From NCBI GenBank assembly GCA_045660745.1, contig JAZREJ010000025.1:1-23808 (forward strand): 23,808 nt of DNA, in the 5' to 3' direction. The stretch is from RGIG6353 sp045660745. GTDB taxonomy: Bacteria > Bacillota > Clostridia > Oscillospirales > SIG627. The notes beneath the pieces were generated by a model that ran no database searches, was not told the origin of the DNA, and saw nothing but the letters and a program-made list of their open reading frames with translations. The number at the start of each line of letters is the position of its first letter. Position 1 is the stretch's first letter. A program made the position numbers and the translations under genes. Below are positions 1 to 8,348 of the stretch, piece after piece.

Positions 1-3
1 CAT
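1..3 (-). CDS. Start codon of a gene running out of the window
   Basis: An ATG on the minus strand (CAT at 1-3) is preceded by a strong Shine-Dalgarno sequence, GGAGGA, at about 12-17, with a spacing of about 8 nt. A candidate promoter lies further upstream at 51-79. Only the initiator codon is inside the window, so nothing can be said about the product. It is transcribed in the same direction as the nine-gene operon to its right but is separated from it by a terminator, so it is probably its own transcription unit. Confidence 0.55.
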
Positions 4-11
4 TACTTGAT

Positions 12-68
12 TCCTCCTTCGTTTTTGTTGTGGTTGGCAAACCCGCTTCAATTATATACGAAGGAGGA
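12..68 (-). repeat. 10-bp inverted repeat covering the SD of the edge gene
   Basis: Arms at 12-21 (TCCTCCTTCG) and 59-68 (CGAAGGAGGA) are perfect reverse complements separated by 37 nt. On the minus strand the 12-21 arm contains the Shine-Dalgarno sequence of the gene starting at 3, and the 59-68 arm reads as an anti-SD sequence. If both arms are transcribed they could form a hairpin that blocks the ribosome binding site. If transcription starts inside the repeat (see promoter 51-79), the repeat could instead be an operator. Read on the plus strand it is followed by a T-run at 71-76, so a long-loop terminator is a third, weaker reading. Confidence 0.5.
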
Positions 69-79
69 TATTTTTTCTA
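51..79 (-). promoter_or_regulatory. Candidate sigma-A promoter for the edge gene
   Basis: On the minus strand a perfect -10 box TATAAT (51-56) is preceded, after a 17-bp spacer, by TAGAAA (74-79), a 4/6 match to TTGACA. Predicted initiation near position 44 leaves a leader of about 40 nt before the ATG at 3. The upstream arm of the 10-bp inverted repeat (59-68) falls in the spacer between the two boxes. Confidence 0.45.
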
Positions 80-101
80 CTCATAGCTAAAGCTTTTTGG
101 A

Positions 102-122
102 ACCACCAGCATTGCTGGTGGT
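102..122. repeat. Short perfect hairpin between terminator and edge gene
   Basis: ACCACCAGC (102-110), a 3-nt loop, and GCTGGTGGT (114-122) form a 9-bp perfect stem. On the plus strand it is followed by ATTCTTGTT, which is moderately T-rich; on the minus strand no T-run follows. No plus-strand gene lies upstream inside the window, so its role is unclear. It could be a second weak termination or RNA-processing hairpin. Confidence 0.4.
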
Positions 123-142
123 ATTCTTGTTACACAACAAAT

Positions 143-172
143 ATCCCGACAGACAAAACCGTCTGTCGGGAT
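143..172 (-). terminator. Rho-independent terminator of the nine-gene operon
   Basis: ATCCCGACAGAC (143-154), a 6-nt loop, and GTCTGTCGGGAT (161-172) give a perfect 12-bp stem. On the minus strand the hairpin is followed by ATTTGTTGT. It lies 12 nt beyond the stop codon of the last operon gene (184-852). The U-tract is interrupted, so efficiency is uncertain, but position and stem strength fit a terminator. Confidence 0.75.
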
Positions 173-183
173 TCCTTTATGTA

Positions 184-852
184 TTAAAGACGACGTCCGC
201 ACTTTGAGCAGAATATTGAGCCCGCTAAAATCTCTGCGCCGCAATCAGGGCAACAGGATACGGCCTTGACAACCTTTTGACCGCATTTTGTACAGAACTC
301 AGCCTCATGTACAAGCGGTGCACCGCAATTCTTACACGTTTCGGTCTTCGGAATCTTATTTCCGCAACTCATACAGAATTCCGCTCCCGCAACAAGCGGA
401 GAATTACAGTTCGGGCAATTACCGCTCCCAAAATTCGCAGAGCTGTAAGCTCCGCTCTGATACTGAGGATTTGCAACAGGCTGTACAACCTCCACGTTCT
501 GCGGAGCTCCGTAAAGCACCCCGTAGCGCGACAGCATTCCTTCAATATATTCTATTCTGTTTTTCCACGGCCCTTTCGCCGCACATCCGACAAAGCCCGT
601 CGTACCAAGCTCTCCCGCATACACACCCGGAAGCACCGCATACTTCATCCAGGTCTCCATTGCGATAAAGTTAGCGTTAACGGTAAACTTAAAGAAAGTG
701 GGACCTGTAGCAAGTCCGTGTCCCTTCTTAAATACATTCTCTCCCTCGAAATTAACAAATTCATATCCTTCCGAAAGAAGATACTGATGTATGAAGGAAT
801 AAGCCTCGTTTATATTTCCTGTTATCTTATATGAAACAACGTATCTCGGCAT
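184..852 (-). CDS. Triple zinc-ribbon protein, function unknown
   Basis: This 222-residue protein is not recognised as a named family. Residues 1 to about 115 form a non-cysteine-rich alpha/beta-looking domain. A linker rich in P, Q, S and G follows at about 116-142. Three tandem double-knuckle zinc ribbons then occupy the C-terminus, with cysteine pairs C146/C149 and C160/C163, C173/C176 and C187/C190, and C201/C204 and C215/C218. All twelve ligands are present, so each ribbon should bind one Zn. There is no signal peptide or clear membrane segment. The ATG is preceded by AAGGAG at 8 nt spacing. It is the last gene of the hprK-to-here operon, 31 nt after tadA, with a terminator just behind it. 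Such arrays often mediate protein or nucleic-acid contacts; no specific role can be inferred. Confidence 0.85.
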   Translation of the reverse strand: MPRYVVSYKITGNINEAYSFIHQYLLSEGYEFVNFEGENVFKKGHGLATGPTFFKFTVNANFIAMETWMKYAVLPGVYAGELGTTGFVGCAAKGPWKNRIEYIEGMLSRYGVLYGAPQNVEVVQPVANPQYQSGAYSSANFGSGNCPNCNSPLVAGAEFCMSCGNKIPKTETCKNCGAPLVHEAEFCTKCGQKVVKAVSCCPDCGAEILAGSIFCSKCGRRL

Positions 853-883
853 AAATAATACTCCTTATTTATATACAGCACTG

Positions 884-1336
884 TCATTTGCTCTCGCGCA
901 GTTTTTTGAAAAAATCCTTTAGTAGCCCACTGCACTCCTGTTCAAGCACACCTCCCACAACAGCGGGATGATGATTGAAGGGAAGAGCGTTCAAGTCGGT
1001 AATACTTCCGAAGCATCCCGCCTTGGGGTCGTATGCTCCGAAATACACATTCCGTATTCGGGCATTGATTATTGCACCCGCACACATAACACAGGGCTCA
1101 AGGGTAACGTACATATCGCATTCCCAGAGCCTCCATCCGCCAAGCTTACGGCAGGCGCGGTCTATTGCCACTATCTCAGCGTGCTTCAAGGCGTTCTTGT
1201 GAGTCTGCCTCAGGTTATTGCCGTAAGACACAATCTCACCGTGCCTTACAATAACACACCCAACGGGTATTTCTCCCCTCTTTGCGCAAAGCCTTGCATA
1301 ATGCAAAGCCTTTTTCATGTACTCCTCGTGTGTCAT
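884..1336 (-). CDS. tadA: tRNA-specific adenosine-34 deaminase TadA
   Basis: Deaminates A34 to inosine in the tRNA-Arg(ACG) anticodon, a zinc-dependent hydrolytic reaction in the cytoplasm. The 150-residue protein has the full cytidine/deoxycytidylate deaminase signature: H52-A53-E54 (zinc ligand and proton-shuttling Glu) and P81-C82-V83-M84-C85 (two Cys zinc ligands). Length matches the family. A longer reading frame reaches 1378, but the start MTHEEYMKK at 1336 fits homologues. That ATG overlaps the stop of the upstream gene as ATGA, indicating translational coupling. The SD before it is weak, which also suggests coupling. Confidence 0.95.
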   Translation of the reverse strand: MTHEEYMKKALHYARLCAKRGEIPVGCVIVRHGEIVSYGNNLRQTHKNALKHAEIVAIDRACRKLGGWRLWECDMYVTLEPCVMCAGAIINARIRNVYFGAYDPKAGCFGSITDLNALPFNHHPAVVGGVLEQECSGLLKDFFKKLRESK

Positions 1337-2229
1337 CTTACCAAATCCAACCACTGAAGCAAGAAATAGAATACACATATCGCGACAATAGCAAGCGCTA
1401 TTCTCGGCAATGCCTGAAGAATCATCTTTTCCTTATACTTTTCTCTTTTTTCTACCTTTATCTTCTGCTCCTCGATAAGTCTTTCCTTATCCGGGTCTTC
1501 CTCTTTAGGCATACGGTTGAGCGTGTGGTCTGCTTTTTTTGCTCTTTGGAGCATCGAATACTGATCCTTCTGATAATCACCCGTCTCGTATTTTTTCACC
1601 ATCTCAAGAAGAGATTCTTTCGTTCTCTCACAGCGAATACACGAAGCGTCCTCCGAAAGATTCTTCTGACCGCAGGTGCATATCCATGAGCTCTCCGAAA
1701 AGCTCGGCATAATAACTGCGGGAAATTTCTCGCTCTTGTGATAAGGTGTGACTATTGCGTCGATGTCCTTGATATTTTCGATGGTTTGCTCCTTGGGTGT
1801 TTTCAGAGTGGACAGCGAAAGACTTACACAATCTCCGTCATAATATTCTATCTCATCAATGAAAATATCGTATTTTTTATAATAGGTTTCAGGGAGATCT
1901 ATATAGAAATTGTCTCCGAGTATCTTTGTTTTATTATTCTTTTTGGTAAACTCGTATGTATAATTTATTTTTTTGTAAGGAAGCGGGCTGTCAAGATACA
2001 GAAAAATACGTATCGCAAGTCTCTTTACCGCACGTTCCGAGATGTTGGAAAAGCGTATCATCATGAAATATTCAAAACTGTCAACATCGTAAACGTTTGT
2101 AAGATCAAAAAGCTCAACGGGAGCATCTTCAAAAAGAAAATGGAATTCCTCTCGAGATATCTCCTTGAAATACCTCTTCTTTCCGAACAGTTTTTTGGTA
2201 TAATCGTGACCTGTTGCTTGCTTATTCAT
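1333..2229 (-). CDS. C-terminally anchored protein with a RanBP2-like zinc finger
   Basis: A 298-residue protein that I do not recognise. Residues 1 to about 170 are rich in aromatic and charged residues and look like a beta-rich domain. A small zinc finger follows near residues 182-200, with the pattern W-x-C-x-C-G-x-x-N-x6-C-x-x-C, resembling RanBP2-type or bacterial 'WCxCGxxN' fingers. Next comes a highly charged K/E-rich, probably helical stretch (about 205-268). A single hydrophobic segment (about 272-292) ends the protein, typical of a tail anchor. Topology is therefore probably N-terminus in the cytosol. The ATG has GAAAGG 9 nt upstream. It lies between a class A PBP gene and tadA in the same operon and overlaps tadA by 4 nt. 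Confidence 0.8.
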   Translation of the reverse strand: MNKQATGHDYTKKLFGKKRYFKEISREEFHFLFEDAPVELFDLTNVYDVDSFEYFMMIRFSNISERAVKRLAIRIFLYLDSPLPYKKINYTYEFTKKNNKTKILGDNFYIDLPETYYKKYDIFIDEIEYYDGDCVSLSLSTLKTPKEQTIENIKDIDAIVTPYHKSEKFPAVIMPSFSESSWICTCGQKNLSEDASCIRCERTKESLLEMVKKYETGDYQKDQYSMLQRAKKADHTLNRMPKEEDPDKERLIEEQKIKVEKREKYKEKMILQALPRIALAIVAICVFYFLLQWLDLVR

Positions 2230-2256
2230 ATTCTATTACCTTTCACATTTATCTCA

Positions 2257-2282
2257 GCCGTCCTGCTTTATAACAGGACGGC
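2257..2282. repeat. Intergenic hairpin without U-tract
   Basis: GCCGTCCTG (2257-2265) and CAGGACGGC (2274-2282) form a perfect 9-bp stem with an 8-nt loop in the 66-nt gap between the PBP gene and the zinc-finger gene. No T-run follows on the minus strand, so it is not a normal intrinsic terminator. It may protect the upstream mRNA 3' end or partly attenuate transcription inside the operon. Confidence 0.45.
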
Positions 2283-2295
2283 CGAAAGTCATATA

Positions 2296-4839
2296 TCATT
2301 CTTCGGAGCTTTCCTCTTCCTCTTCCTCTTCCTCAAACTCTTCGGGATGAGCAAGCCTGTATTCTTCACAAAGTGTCGCCCATGACGTCACGTTTTCGGG
2401 ATTGTGCTCCACGCAATAGCTGTTGACAGGGCGGGTAACGTTCGCTGTAAATCCGGGGAAGGTACCGTTTATATACAGGTTCATATAGAATGGAAGTGAC
2501 GGATCATCGGGATAGATATAGTCAAGAGGAGTCTCCATATAGGTGTACTGAGCATCCACAACGTTGACGCTCTTTTCAAGCCTTCTGTTCTCGTTTCTGA
2601 CAAGCGCTATAGTAACAACCTTGTCCTCAGGACATCCAACGTCTGCAACGCTTTGAGTTTCTGTACACCACTGAACGGGCACGTGAACGTTACACTCGGT
2701 AGTAGGAACGTTGTCTCTTGTGTAATATCCCGTTGAGGTACGGTTTCCTCTCGGGTCAAGTGAGCAATACTCTCCGACAAGAAGTCCCGAATCCTTACAG
2801 TATACCCTCTCAATGAGCTCGGAAAAGTCAAATTCTTTGACCTTCTCACCTGTTTCCTTCGCTCTTGTTATATACTTCTCGTGAATCTTTGTCATTACAA
2901 GATCCCACGCATTAAGTGCGGGGCTTGGCTGGAAATTCTGCATATATCGGGGTTGGTCATAGCCAAACCATACAGTTCCGACAAAATAAGGTGTATATGC
3001 CGCAAAATAAAGGTCCTTATTATCGTTTGTGGTACCTGTTTTCGCCGCAACATCTATATCCTTTGTAAGGGTAAGACGACGTGCTGTACCATAACCCGCG
3101 GGGTCTGCAACCTCACTGAGTATTTTAGTCATAACGACCGCTGTATCATGATCGAGTATTACCTCGCTCTTTTCCTCGTTGGAAAGAATGATATTACCCT
3201 GTGAGTCACATACCTTCACGTAGGTCCTCGATTCCGTGAAGATACCATCGTTTGCAAGAGTTGCATAAGCAGCTGCCATATCACGAAGATTTACTCCGTG
3301 GGTAAGACCTCCGAGCGCAAGAGGAGGAAGCGCAATATCGGTTCGTGTGCCGCCAACAATTTCCACAAGCGTGGAAAGTCTGTATTTATATTTTAAGAAG
3401 TTAAATACGTTTTCAATACCGAGCTCGTCTACTATCCTTACAGCAACCGTATTTACAGAACGGATAACAGCATCAGCTACTGTTGTCTTTCCACGGTACT
3501 GTGCAGGCGAGTTCGATGGCCATGCCTTATCTGTTTGGGGATTGATATTATACGGAAAATCATCAATTGAGGTAGAGTAATTTATAATTCCGGCATCTAC
3601 TCCAAGCGAATAAGCTGACAGCGGCTTGATGGAGGAGCCCGGCTGACGGCTAGTCATTGTTGCTCTGTTCCAACCGCGGTTTTCCTTCTTCTCTCCCCTG
3701 CCTCCGACGAGTCCGAGCACGTAGCCGTTATATGGATTCACAACCACCATTGCCGACTCGGGTTGAACGCCTTCCACCTTGGGGAAGTTTTCATCGTTTT
3801 CAAAAACCTCCTCCATTGCAGTCTGCACCTCGAGGTCCATGGTTGTATATATATGGAGTCCGCCTGAGTAAACAAGCTGTGTTGCACTCGCCTCATCCAT
3901 TCCCTTTTCTTCCATAAGGTCGGATATTACGTCGTCCATTACGGTGTCCACAAACCAAGAATGTATCTTTATATCATCGTCGTCCTCGGTCACGTTACCG
4001 TTAAAGAGAACAACGTCCATATCGTATACCTCATCATAGGTATTCTTATCTATAAGTCCCTGATCAAGCATCTGATCGAAAATTACCTGACGGCGGTACT
4101 TATTATTTTCAGGATTCAGAATCGGGTCGTAATACGTGGGACGGTTTGTGATTCCCGCAAGGCAGGCACACTCAACAAGTGTAAGATCCTCAACGTCCTT
4201 GTGGAAATAGTAATTTGCGGCAGACTGAACACCTCCGCAGCCCTGTGACAGGTATATCGTGTTAAGATACATTTCAAGTATCTCTTCTTTACTTCTCTTC
4301 TTTTCAAGTGAAAGAGCTCTGAATATCTCCTGTATCTTACGCTGTATCTTTACGTCATCATCACCCGTAACGTTCTTGATAAGCTGTTGGGTTATGGTAG
4401 AACCGCCGTATCCGAACGAGCCGTTCTTGAATACGTGAAGAATCGCTCCCACGGTCCTTCGCCAGTCAACTCCGTCATGCTCCCAGAATCTCTTATCTTC
4501 AATAGCAACAACGCAGTCTATAAGCTCTCTTGGCATATCGTCATAGGATACCCAAAGACGGTTTTCGCTTCCGTGGAGTCTCTCATCCTCAAGCTCTATC
4601 CACTTACCCTCCGTATGCTCGTCGTTGGTGTATTCCATATAGTAAATAGAGGTAGTCTGGTTCAAGTCCAATTTAAGGTTTTCAATGTCGTAATCGGTAT
4701 CAATATAATTTTTAATGTAAATGGCGAGTGCCGCTCCCATTATAGCTCCCGATATAACACCGATAAGAATGAGCGTCAAAAAAATATTCATAGTCCATTT
4801 GAGTATTCCTTTGACAATGCTTCTTTTTTTAGTCTTCAT
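2296..4839 (-). CDS. Class A penicillin-binding protein (PBP1a-like)
   Basis: Bifunctional peptidoglycan synthase: glycan polymerisation from lipid II plus DD-transpeptidation, anchored in the cytoplasmic membrane. The 847-residue protein has a short basic N-terminus and one membrane segment (about 14-41). The GT51 domain shows E114-D-K-x-F-W-x-H-x-G, GGSTITQQ (145-152) and E179 in a second acidic motif. The transpeptidase domain shows S392-S-I-K395 (nucleophile and Lys), S451-V-N and K590-T-G-T, so both activities look intact. The C-terminus ends in a Glu-rich tail encoded by a hexanucleotide repeat. The ATG at 4839 overlaps the dnaE stop (ATGA) and has AAGGAG 5 nt upstream. Which of the PBP1/PBP4 paralogues it is cannot be decided from this window. 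Confidence 0.95.
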   Translation of the reverse strand: MKTKKRSIVKGILKWTMNIFLTLILIGVISGAIMGAALAIYIKNYIDTDYDIENLKLDLNQTTSIYYMEYTNDEHTEGKWIELEDERLHGSENRLWVSYDDMPRELIDCVVAIEDKRFWEHDGVDWRRTVGAILHVFKNGSFGYGGSTITQQLIKNVTGDDDVKIQRKIQEIFRALSLEKKRSKEEILEMYLNTIYLSQGCGGVQSAANYYFHKDVEDLTLVECACLAGITNRPTYYDPILNPENNKYRRQVIFDQMLDQGLIDKNTYDEVYDMDVVLFNGNVTEDDDDIKIHSWFVDTVMDDVISDLMEEKGMDEASATQLVYSGGLHIYTTMDLEVQTAMEEVFENDENFPKVEGVQPESAMVVVNPYNGYVLGLVGGRGEKKENRGWNRATMTSRQPGSSIKPLSAYSLGVDAGIINYSTSIDDFPYNINPQTDKAWPSNSPAQYRGKTTVADAVIRSVNTVAVRIVDELGIENVFNFLKYKYRLSTLVEIVGGTRTDIALPPLALGGLTHGVNLRDMAAAYATLANDGIFTESRTYVKVCDSQGNIILSNEEKSEVILDHDTAVVMTKILSEVADPAGYGTARRLTLTKDIDVAAKTGTTNDNKDLYFAAYTPYFVGTVWFGYDQPRYMQNFQPSPALNAWDLVMTKIHEKYITRAKETGEKVKEFDFSELIERVYCKDSGLLVGEYCSLDPRGNRTSTGYYTRDNVPTTECNVHVPVQWCTETQSVADVGCPEDKVVTIALVRNENRRLEKSVNVVDAQYTYMETPLDYIYPDDPSLPFYMNLYINGTFPGFTANVTRPVNSYCVEHNPENVTSWATLCEEYRLAHPEEFEEEEEEEESSEE
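2311..2334. repeat. Hexanucleotide repeat encoding the Glu tail
   Basis: Four tandem copies of TTCCTC (plus strand) lie within the 3' end of the PBP gene and encode consecutive Glu residues on the minus strand. The unit is a multiple of three, so copy-number change would alter tail length by two Glu per unit without a frameshift. Confidence 0.8.
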
Positions 4840-7800
4840 TTTTTCTCCTTTACCTTAACGTTATCTTCGCCAAGCAATACGTAAAGTGCATCCAATAGCC
4901 TTGCTTCTATACTGACACAGCTTCCCGAGATCTTAAAGGTCTTTGAGTCATTCGTGCAAAAGACGGCGACCTCGCAATCCCCAGGATGCTTCTTTAATAT
5001 TTCAAGTGCTCTTTTAAGCCTTATATCATTGCGGCTCGGGACTCTTAAATACAGTATTCTGTTGACGTGTGTTCCGAGCATATCCTCAACGGTTTTCATT
5101 CGCGCCCTCTCGGATGCGGGGGCATCTGCCTCTTTATCACGCGGCGCAATCTCAACGCTTGACGCCAAAAGCTTAACTTCATCCCCGCGGGTCGATATCT
5201 GACACTTTATGAGAAGCACGTTCTCATTTTCAAGGATGGTATAGCATTCCTCAAACAGCTTAGGGAACACCACAACTTCACCGAATGACGTACCGTCAGC
5301 AAATGAAACAAACGCCATAATGCCGCCGGATTTCGTGGTCATTACCTTCTTTGAGGTAACGTTTCCCATTATCTCCACGGTCTGACCCTCTCGGTACTCG
5401 TTCGTGCCCGTATCAAGACTGTTTTTTATATCCGCAATGCGGGCACATCGCGAAAGCGTTTTTTTATAATCGTCAAGAGGATGTCCCGAAAGGTACACTC
5501 CCATGACGTTCTTTTCCATATCAAGCCGTTCGGCAAGAGTCTCCTTGCCAACGTCGTGAAACTCTATTTCGAGGGGTGTTTCTCCGTTATCCTTTGAAAA
5601 GAAATCAAGCTGTCCCGCAACGTTTCGCCTCTTTATATCAGCGGCTCTGTCAAGTGCCTCGTGAAGAGACGAAAGCATCTCGCATCTGCCGTCGTGAAGG
5701 CTGTCAAAAGCGCCCGCCATAATAAGGCTCTCTATCATTTTCCTGTTAGACTCACGCCCCGACATACGCATAATAAAATTCTCGTAGCTTGTAAAGGGCT
5801 TTATCCGTCTTTCGGCAAATATTTCCTGAAGGGCACCGAGCCCCACGTTCTTTATCGCAAGAAGTCCGAATCTGATACCCTCATCAGTAACCTCGAATTC
5901 CGCCTCTCCTTTATTGATATCGGGGGACAGAATGGGAATCGAGAGCGCACGGCATTCGGAAACGTAAGCGTTTATCTTCTCCTCGTCGTCAAGCGACTGA
6001 GATATTAAAGACGCCATATATTCCGCAGGATAATGGTATTTAAGATACGCTGTCTCATATGTGAGATAGCTGTAGGCACAGGCGTGAGATTTATTGAAGG
6101 CGTATTTTGCAAATTCCGCCATCTCATCGAAAATACGCTCTGCGGCGTCCTTTTTGACTCCCCTTGCAATCGCTCCCTCTATCTTCCCGTCGGGGGTGCC
6201 GTAGAGGAATATCTTGCGCTCGCTATCCATGACATCCTGTTTTTTCTTACTCATGGCACGTCTGACAATATCCGCTCTTCCGTAGCTGTAGCCTGCAAGC
6301 GAGCGGAATATCTGCATGACCTGCTCCTGATATATGATACATCCTCTTGTTACAGAGAGTATCTCTTCAAGACGCGGGTCATCGTATTTTATCCTGTCGG
6401 GAGTCTTTCCGTTTTCTATATACCTCGGAATAGAATCCATAGGTCCGGGTCGGTAGAGAGCAATAGCGGCGGTAATATCCTCAATGCTTTCAGCCGACAG
6501 GCGCATCATAAGGCTTCGCATGCCTGCGGATTCTATCTGGAACATTCCGAGTGTTGCTCCGTCGGATATATATTCAAAGACCTTTTTATCATTAAGGTCT
6601 ATTTTTTCTATGTCAAAATCAGGGTTCTTTTTCTTTATTCTTCGGACTGCACCGTCTATTATTGACAAAAATCTCAGTCCGAGAAAATCAATCTTCAAAA
6701 GTCCAAGCTCAGCAACGCTATCCATCGGATACTGAGTCGCAACAACGTCACGGCAGGTACAAAGCGGTACGTATTCCGAAACCGGCTTATCGGTTATAAC
6801 CACTCCCGCCGCATGAAGCGATGCGTGGCGAGGCATACCCTCTATTGCCTCCGATATATCAAGAAGGCGCTTGACGCTGTTTGACGTTTCGTAAAGTGTG
6901 CGAAGCTCCTCGCTCTCCTTCATAGCACGCTTTATCGTCATGTCAAGACTGCGAGGGATAAGACGTGCAACCTCGTCAACGTCGGCGTAGGATATACCGA
7001 GCACTCTGCCAACGTCCCTGACCGCCGCCCGCGCGGCAAGTGTATTAAAGGTCACTATCTGCGATACTCTATCCGCACCGTAACGGCTGATAACGTAATC
7101 AATGACCTCTTTTCTTCTCTCGTTGCAAAAATCAATATCAAAGTCTGGCATGCTGACTCTTTCGGGATTTAAAAATCTTTCAAAAAGAAGCTTATGCCTT
7201 ATTGGGTCAACTCCCGTAATACCGAGAGTAAACGCCGCAAGGCTTCCCGCGCCCGAGCCTCTGCCGGGACCTGTTGAAATTCTGTTTTTCTTAGCACATG
7301 AAATAAAATCGTCAACTATGAGATAATACTCGGCAAAGCCCATTGAAATAATAACAGACAGCTCGTACTCAAGTCTCTTTCGGTACACTGAGCGCTCTTT
7401 TTCGGGAATGCCGTATTTTTCAAATATTTTTTCAAGACCTCTCAGGCACTTATTCTTCAGGTATTCTTCATTCGGAATCCCCATCTCGTTTTTGAAGGAA
7501 GGAAGATAAAGATTTGAAAACGAAAAGTCAAATGAGCATTTATCCGCAATTTTAGACGTATTGTTAACCGCACTCGGAACGTGTGAGAACAGCCTGTACA
7601 TCTCGTCATACGACTTCATGTAAAACTCATCTGTCGCAAAGCCCGCACTTCTGCCCTCGGAAAGCGTTGTAGCGGTCTGTATGCACATGAGCACCGCGTG
7701 GGTATCCGCATCCTTTTTATCGACGTAATGCACGTCGTTGGTGACAACAAGTTCTATTCCCGTATCCTCGGAAAGTCGGATAAGCTCCGACATCACGCGC

Positions 7801-8348
7801 TTCTCCTCGTTGATACCGTGGTCTTGAAGCTCAAGATAAAAATCGTCCCCGAAGATATCCTTCATCTCCAGAGCATGAGCCCTTGCCGCTCTGTAATCAC
7901 CCGCAAGTATAAGTCGGGGAATCCTGCCCGACACACAAGCGGATAGTGCAATAAGTCCGTCCGAATGCTTTTTTAAAAGCTCCATGTCTATCCTGGGCTT
8001 TATGTAAAAGCCGTCGGTATAAGAAAGAGAATTAAGCTTTATCAAATTTTTATAGCCCGTCTCGTTCTTCACAAGCAGAACAAGATGCGAATAATCCTTG
8101 TCAAGAGAATATATCCTCTCACTCATACGACGCGGTGCAAGATACATCTCACATCCGATAACGGGCTTTATTCCGTGCTTTTTCGCTGCTTTATAAAACT
8201 CAAGAGCTCCGTACATTGAGCCATGGTCGGTTATAGCAACCGCCGTTTGTCCAAGCTCCTTTGCACGCTCGAAAAGCCTGTCGATACGACAGGCACCGTC
8301 AAGAAGACTGTACTCGGTGTGCAGGTGCAGATGGACAAAATTCGGCAT
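4836..8348 (-). CDS. dnaE: DNA polymerase III alpha subunit DnaE
   Basis: Family C replicative polymerase subunit. The 1170-residue length is typical for DnaE. The order is PHP domain (H6-L-H8-L-H10-T start, residues 1 to about 220), palm, thumb and fingers, tandem HhH region and a C-terminal OB-fold (about 960-1060). The catalytic acidic motif PDFDIDF lies at 401-407 and the third catalytic Asp at D554 in KIDFLG. PHP metal-binding histidines are retained at the N-terminus. The C-terminus lacks the PolC-type exonuclease insertion. In Firmicutes DnaE normally works beside PolC, extending primers on the lagging strand; PolC is not in this window. The ATG shares one base with the whiA stop (TGATG), and the stop overlaps the PBP start. 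Confidence in identity is very high. Confidence 0.98.
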   Translation of the reverse strand: MPNFVHLHLHTEYSLLDGACRIDRLFERAKELGQTAVAITDHGSMYGALEFYKAAKKHGIKPVIGCEMYLAPRRMSERIYSLDKDYSHLVLLVKNETGYKNLIKLNSLSYTDGFYIKPRIDMELLKKHSDGLIALSACVSGRIPRLILAGDYRAARAHALEMKDIFGDDFYLELQDHGINEEKRVMSELIRLSEDTGIELVVTNDVHYVDKKDADTHAVLMCIQTATTLSEGRSAGFATDEFYMKSYDEMYRLFSHVPSAVNNTSKIADKCSFDFSFSNLYLPSFKNEMGIPNEEYLKNKCLRGLEKIFEKYGIPEKERSVYRKRLEYELSVIISMGFAEYYLIVDDFISCAKKNRISTGPGRGSGAGSLAAFTLGITGVDPIRHKLLFERFLNPERVSMPDFDIDFCNERRKEVIDYVISRYGADRVSQIVTFNTLAARAAVRDVGRVLGISYADVDEVARLIPRSLDMTIKRAMKESEELRTLYETSNSVKRLLDISEAIEGMPRHASLHAAGVVITDKPVSEYVPLCTCRDVVATQYPMDSVAELGLLKIDFLGLRFLSIIDGAVRRIKKKNPDFDIEKIDLNDKKVFEYISDGATLGMFQIESAGMRSLMMRLSAESIEDITAAIALYRPGPMDSIPRYIENGKTPDRIKYDDPRLEEILSVTRGCIIYQEQVMQIFRSLAGYSYGRADIVRRAMSKKKQDVMDSERKIFLYGTPDGKIEGAIARGVKKDAAERIFDEMAEFAKYAFNKSHACAYSYLTYETAYLKYHYPAEYMASLISQSLDDEEKINAYVSECRALSIPILSPDINKGEAEFEVTDEGIRFGLLAIKNVGLGALQEIFAERRIKPFTSYENFIMRMSGRESNRKMIESLIMAGAFDSLHDGRCEMLSSLHEALDRAADIKRRNVAGQLDFFSKDNGETPLEIEFHDVGKETLAERLDMEKNVMGVYLSGHPLDDYKKTLSRCARIADIKNSLDTGTNEYREGQTVEIMGNVTSKKVMTTKSGGIMAFVSFADGTSFGEVVVFPKLFEECYTILENENVLLIKCQISTRGDEVKLLASSVEIAPRDKEADAPASERARMKTVEDMLGTHVNRILYLRVPSRNDIRLKRALEILKKHPGDCEVAVFCTNDSKTFKISGSCVSIEARLLDALYVLLGEDNVKVKEKK

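Noticed and set aside
1..852. Mobile element or IS end suggested by the several inverted repeats at the left edge
   Set aside because: No transposase, no target-site duplication and no paired terminal repeats were seen; the repeats fit a terminator, a leader or operator and a minor hairpin.
1738..2385. A 215-codon plus-strand frame over the zinc-finger gene and the end of the PBP gene
   Set aside because: The apparent membrane-like composition comes from the complement of K/E-rich coding sequence. It crosses a real intergenic hairpin and has no plausible start site.
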